Part shown: positions 61,582-64,000 of the stretch, one piece after another
Layout of the letters: each line of letters starts with the position of its first letter
How positions within the stretch are numbered: position 1 is the first letter of the stretch
From: Clostridium ihumii AP5
GTDB lineage: Bacteria > Bacillota > Clostridia > Clostridiales > Clostridiaceae
DNA: 64,000 nt
Assembly (NCBI RefSeq): GCF_000612845.1
Contig: NZ_CCAT010000043.1
Span: forward strand, 186,001 to 250,000
Direction of reading: 5' to 3'
The notes under the pieces: generated by a model
What the model was told of the DNA's origin: nothing
Seen by the model: only the letters and a program-made list of their open reading frames with translations
The model's database searches: none
Translations under genes and position numbers: made by a program

Positions 61582-62613
61582 ATGGATTTAGAGCTTGGAA
61601 AACAAATAAAAAGATTACGTATAGATAAAGGTGTAACACAAGAAGAATTAGCTAAATACTTTGGTGTATCATATCAAGCAATCTCAAAGTGGGAAAATAA
61701 TATAACATCACCAGATATTCAACTTTTACCACATATAGCTTCTTATTTTGGTGTTACAATAGATGAATTATTTAAAATATCTACTGAGGAAAACTTAAAA
61801 AGAATTGAAAATGCCATAGACGAAACTCACTTTATAAGTGATGAGAAATTTAATTCTTATAAGTCTTTTTTACTTCAACTTATAAGAAATGAACCGAAAA
61901 ATTCAAAAGCATATTATGTTTTAGCATCATTATATTTAAAAAGATCTGAATGCGATAAAGAAATATCTAGTATTTATATAAAACAAGCTTTGAATTATGA
62001 ACCTTTTGATAAAGATTATCATTCAGTTCTTGTAAAATCTGAAAATGGAGCAGCAGGGGATTGGTACTGTAGTTGTAACTTTGAATTAATTAAGTTTTAC
62101 AAGGAGTTTACAAATAAATATCCAAATTATAGAGCAGGTCATGCTTTTCTTTTTGACCAATTAATTCATGATAAAAGACTTGATGAGGCAAGTGAAGTTT
62201 TAAATCACATGAAATCTATAGAAAATTATGTGGAACATAGTTTTTTTGAAGGTGATATAGAGTTTGAAAAGGGCAACCTAGATAAAGCTTCTGAAATTTG
62301 GGACAAAGCATTAGAACAATTTAATAACAATTGGGCTGCTTATTTTATACGTGCAGAAAGATATTTAAAACTATCTAAATATGAGAAAGCTATAGAACAT
62401 TATAGAAAATCCATAGATTATAGCAAAAGCCCTAGAATGATTGATGCTGATATAGCCATAGCAGAAATTGCAGAATTAATAGGAGATTATAAGTTAGCAA
62501 TAAATGCAAGAAAACATGAAATTAAAATTTTAAAAGAAGATTATCATATATTAAGTGGTGAATCAGTTGATAAACCTCTAAGAGAAATAGAACGATTAAA
62601 TTCAATGATATAA
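61582..62613 (+). CDS. XRE-family regulator with TPR-like C-terminus
   Basis: This 343-residue protein has an N-terminal XRE helix-turn-helix (LGKQIKRLRIDKGVTQEELA and VSYQAISKWENNITSPDIQL), followed by about 280 residues of helical tetratricopeptide-like repeats (KAYYVLASLYLKRSECDKEI; AAYFIRAERYLKLSKYEKAI). A paralogue in design is at 18581-19633. ATG 61582 with AAAGGGGG upstream is used; the ORF extension to 61492 has no site. An ABC exporter gene starts 24 bp downstream, so it may control that exporter or the BceAB-like pair. Confidence 0.9.
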   Translation: MDLELGKQIKRLRIDKGVTQEELAKYFGVSYQAISKWENNITSPDIQLLPHIASYFGVTIDELFKISTEENLKRIENAIDETHFISDEKFNSYKSFLLQLIRNEPKNSKAYYVLASLYLKRSECDKEISSIYIKQALNYEPFDKDYHSVLVKSENGAAGDWYCSCNFELIKFYKEFTNKYPNYRAGHAFLFDQLIHDKRLDEASEVLNHMKSIENYVEHSFFEGDIEFEKGNLDKASEIWDKALEQFNNNWAAYFIRAERYLKLSKYEKAIEHYRKSIDYSKSPRMIDADIAIAEIAELIGDYKLAINARKHEIKILKEDYHILSGESVDKPLREIERLNSMI

Positions 62614-62636
62614 AATTAAAGAAAGAATGAGTTGTT

Positions 62637-64000
62637 ATGAGAAAATATCTTTATGAAATACGATTTTTAATTTTAATTCAAATAATATGTGATGCAGTAG
62701 TTACATTGACTGTTGCATTAGGACCATATCTTCAAAAGTTACTATTTGATACTGTTTTAAAAGAAAACAAAACATGTTTAAGTTTTATACATTTAATTTT
62801 AATATATATATTTTGTAATTTAATAGGCACAATATTTTTTTATTTATCTATGATATATAATTTTAAATGTTCTTTAAAGTTTGAAATGTCATTAAAAAGA
62901 GATTTTTTTAAATCAGTTTTTAATTATAATTATGAAGATTTTTCATCTAGAGATATAGGTGAATATATATCTATCCAAGGAAATGATATATTAAATTTAG
63001 AAATGGATTATTTAACACCAATAATAACTATTATTAAGGCTGTTAACATGCTTATAATTTATGGAATAATTTTATTTGTATATGTAGACTTTAGAATCGC
63101 TACTACTATAGTATTAATATCATGTATAGCTATAGTAATACCTAAACTTACATCATGTACACTATCCAAAAAGAGAAATAATTATTTAAATGAGATGGGA
63201 TTATATGTATCAAAAATTACAGATTTTCTTCAAGGTTTTAAATTAATTAACTCTAGAACAATAAGTAAAATTAATGCTGAACATGAAAAAGCACTTAACA
63301 ATGTAAAAGATAAAAGATTTATATACGGTAAATTTAAAAGTTTTACATATAGTTTAAGTGAACTTTTATTAAATATTTTAAATGCGGCTACATTTATTAT
63401 AGTAGGAATACTTTTATTTAACAGGAAAATAAGTATAGGTACAGCAGTTGCTACTTTTGGATATGTGAATTGTTTTGTATCACCACTAAATGATATATTG
63501 TATTCAATTAACTCAATTAGTTCTTTAAAAGATACAAAGAATAAAGTTATAGATTATATAAACAACTATAAATATACAACTTTGAAATATAAAAATGATT
63601 TTAAAAATCATATAGTTTTTGATCATGTAAATTTTAGCTATAATAAATTTAATATAGATGATATATGTTGTAAGTTTGAAAAAGGAAAAAAATATGCAAT
63701 AATTGGTCATAGTGGTTCAGGAAAATCTACACTTATTAATATGATTATGAAATACACAAAACCATTAAGTGGGAAAATATTAATTGATGAAGAAAATGTA
63801 TTAGATTTAAATATGGACAACATTGTATGCACTATTAATCAGCACGAGCATATATTTAAAGATGATTTTTATAATAATACTACGTTATTTTCATCATATC
63901 CTAAAGAAAATTTAAATTATGTAATGGAAAAATTTAAGTGTGGAATATTTAATAGAATAAAGAGTGAGCCTTATAGTAATTCATTAAGTGGAGGTGAAAA
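62637..64000 (+). CDS. ABC exporter with fused membrane and ATPase domains (3' end outside window)
   Basis: An open frame from ATG 62637 runs to the window end (454 codons, no stop). Six membrane helices span about residues 10-300 (LILIQIICDAVVTLTVALGP at the N-terminus). The nucleotide-binding domain begins at about 322 with VFDHVNFSYNKFNIDDICCK. Walker A is IIGHSGSGKSTLINMI and the signature LSGGE is just reached. This is an ABCB-type half exporter for lipids, peptides or drugs. The ribosome site is weak (AAAGAATGAG), which suggests translational dependence on the regulator gene 24 bp upstream. Confidence 0.88.
   Translation, partial: MRKYLYEIRFLILIQIICDAVVTLTVALGPYLQKLLFDTVLKENKTCLSFIHLILIYIFCNLIGTIFFYLSMIYNFKCSLKFEMSLKRDFFKSVFNYNYEDFSSRDIGEYISIQGNDILNLEMDYLTPIITIIKAVNMLIIYGIILFVYVDFRIATTIVLISCIAIVIPKLTSCTLSKKRNNYLNEMGLYVSKITDFLQGFKLINSRTISKINAEHEKALNNVKDKRFIYGKFKSFTYSLSELLLNILNAATFIIVGILLFNRKISIGTAVATFGYVNCFVSPLNDILYSINSISSLKDTKNKVIDYINNYKYTTLKYKNDFKNHIVFDHVNFSYNKFNIDDICCKFEKGKKYAIIGHSGSGKSTLINMIMKYTKPLSGKILIDEENVLDLNMDNIVCTINQHEHIFKDDFYNNTTLFSSYPKENLNYVMEKFKCGIFNRIKSEPYSNSLSGGE

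Noticed and set aside
63525-63710. Minus-strand ORF of 61 codons near the window end.
   Set aside because: It lies within the open ABC exporter gene, which has Walker A and signature motifs in frame; the minus ORF has low-complexity composition and no ribosome site.
1-64000. CRISPR arrays, tRNA or rRNA genes.
   Set aside because: No regularly spaced direct repeats with unique spacers, no cloverleaf-like block with CCA-type ends and no long conserved rRNA strings were noticed on either strand.

Overview
The window is very AT-rich DNA with strong AGGAGG-type ribosome binding sites, short A/T-flanked terminators and a protein repertoire typical of Clostridium sensu stricto: methyl-accepting chemotaxis protein, DUF4317, CD3324-family, SdpI-family and FusB-like proteins, Hyp nickel proteins, and many small GNAT acetyltransferases. 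It looks like ordinary clostridial chromosome with a large accessory content. I saw no rRNA, tRNA, CRISPR array, transposase gene or intact prophage. Species cannot be fixed from the sequence alone. All calls come from reading the sequence; no database search was run.

Layout. 1-6.2 kb: the 5' end of a probable BioY biotin transporter with a BirA-like operator (minus), a GH3-family adenylate-forming enzyme, a chemotaxis receptor, an integral-membrane acyltransferase, and a minus-strand pair of tail-fibre-like beta proteins, one starting with an AbrB-like segment. 6.2-12.8 kb: two thioredoxins, a HesB-like protein, an ABC-2 exporter flanked by degraded reading frames, an XRE regulator/membrane-protein operon with palindromic operators, and a LysR regulator divergent from a MATE exporter. 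14.4-17.9 kb: a DUF2087 regulator, an MFS exporter preceded by a leader peptide and competing hairpins (probable translational attenuator), and a DUF4097 protein. 18-32 kb: an accessory zone rich in GNAT acetyltransferases, with three methyltransferase or NlpC-like genes, a lipoprotein, XRE-TPR regulator, SdpI and DUF7010 membrane proteins and one frameshifted GNAT. 32-37.2 kb: DUF4317, FusB-like EF-G-binding protein, CD3324 regulator, PhzF isomerase. 37.7-42.6 kb: three consecutive GNAT genes, the first fused to about 870 residues of beta-rich protein. 42.9-46.7 kb: hypB, a large Fe-S/FAD oxidoreductase, hypA. 47.2-64 kb: an APH-like kinase, an RsmJ-like methyltransferase, two nitroreductases, a kinase/regulator/ABC operon laid out like LnrJKLMN, a cupin, a WG-repeat protein, a BceAB-like ABC pair, a second XRE-TPR regulator and an ABC exporter that runs off the end.

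How it fits together. The strongest theme is chemical defence: five exporters (two ABC-2 systems, BceAB-like, MFS, MATE) plus the truncated ABC exporter, a FusB-like ribosome-protection protein, an APH-like kinase and at least eleven GNAT domains, several next to dedicated regulators. A second theme is redox/nickel metabolism (thioredoxins, HesB-like protein, nitroreductases, hypB-oxidoreductase-hypA).

Cross-cutting structure. A family of small dispersed repeats with termini resembling TATAGGGTTCCAAG and TATAGGAATCCAAGG lies in at least seven intergenic regions. Full copies are about 320-355 bp, and 146-bp and 51-bp copies keep both ends. They look like non-autonomous mobile elements (MITEs).
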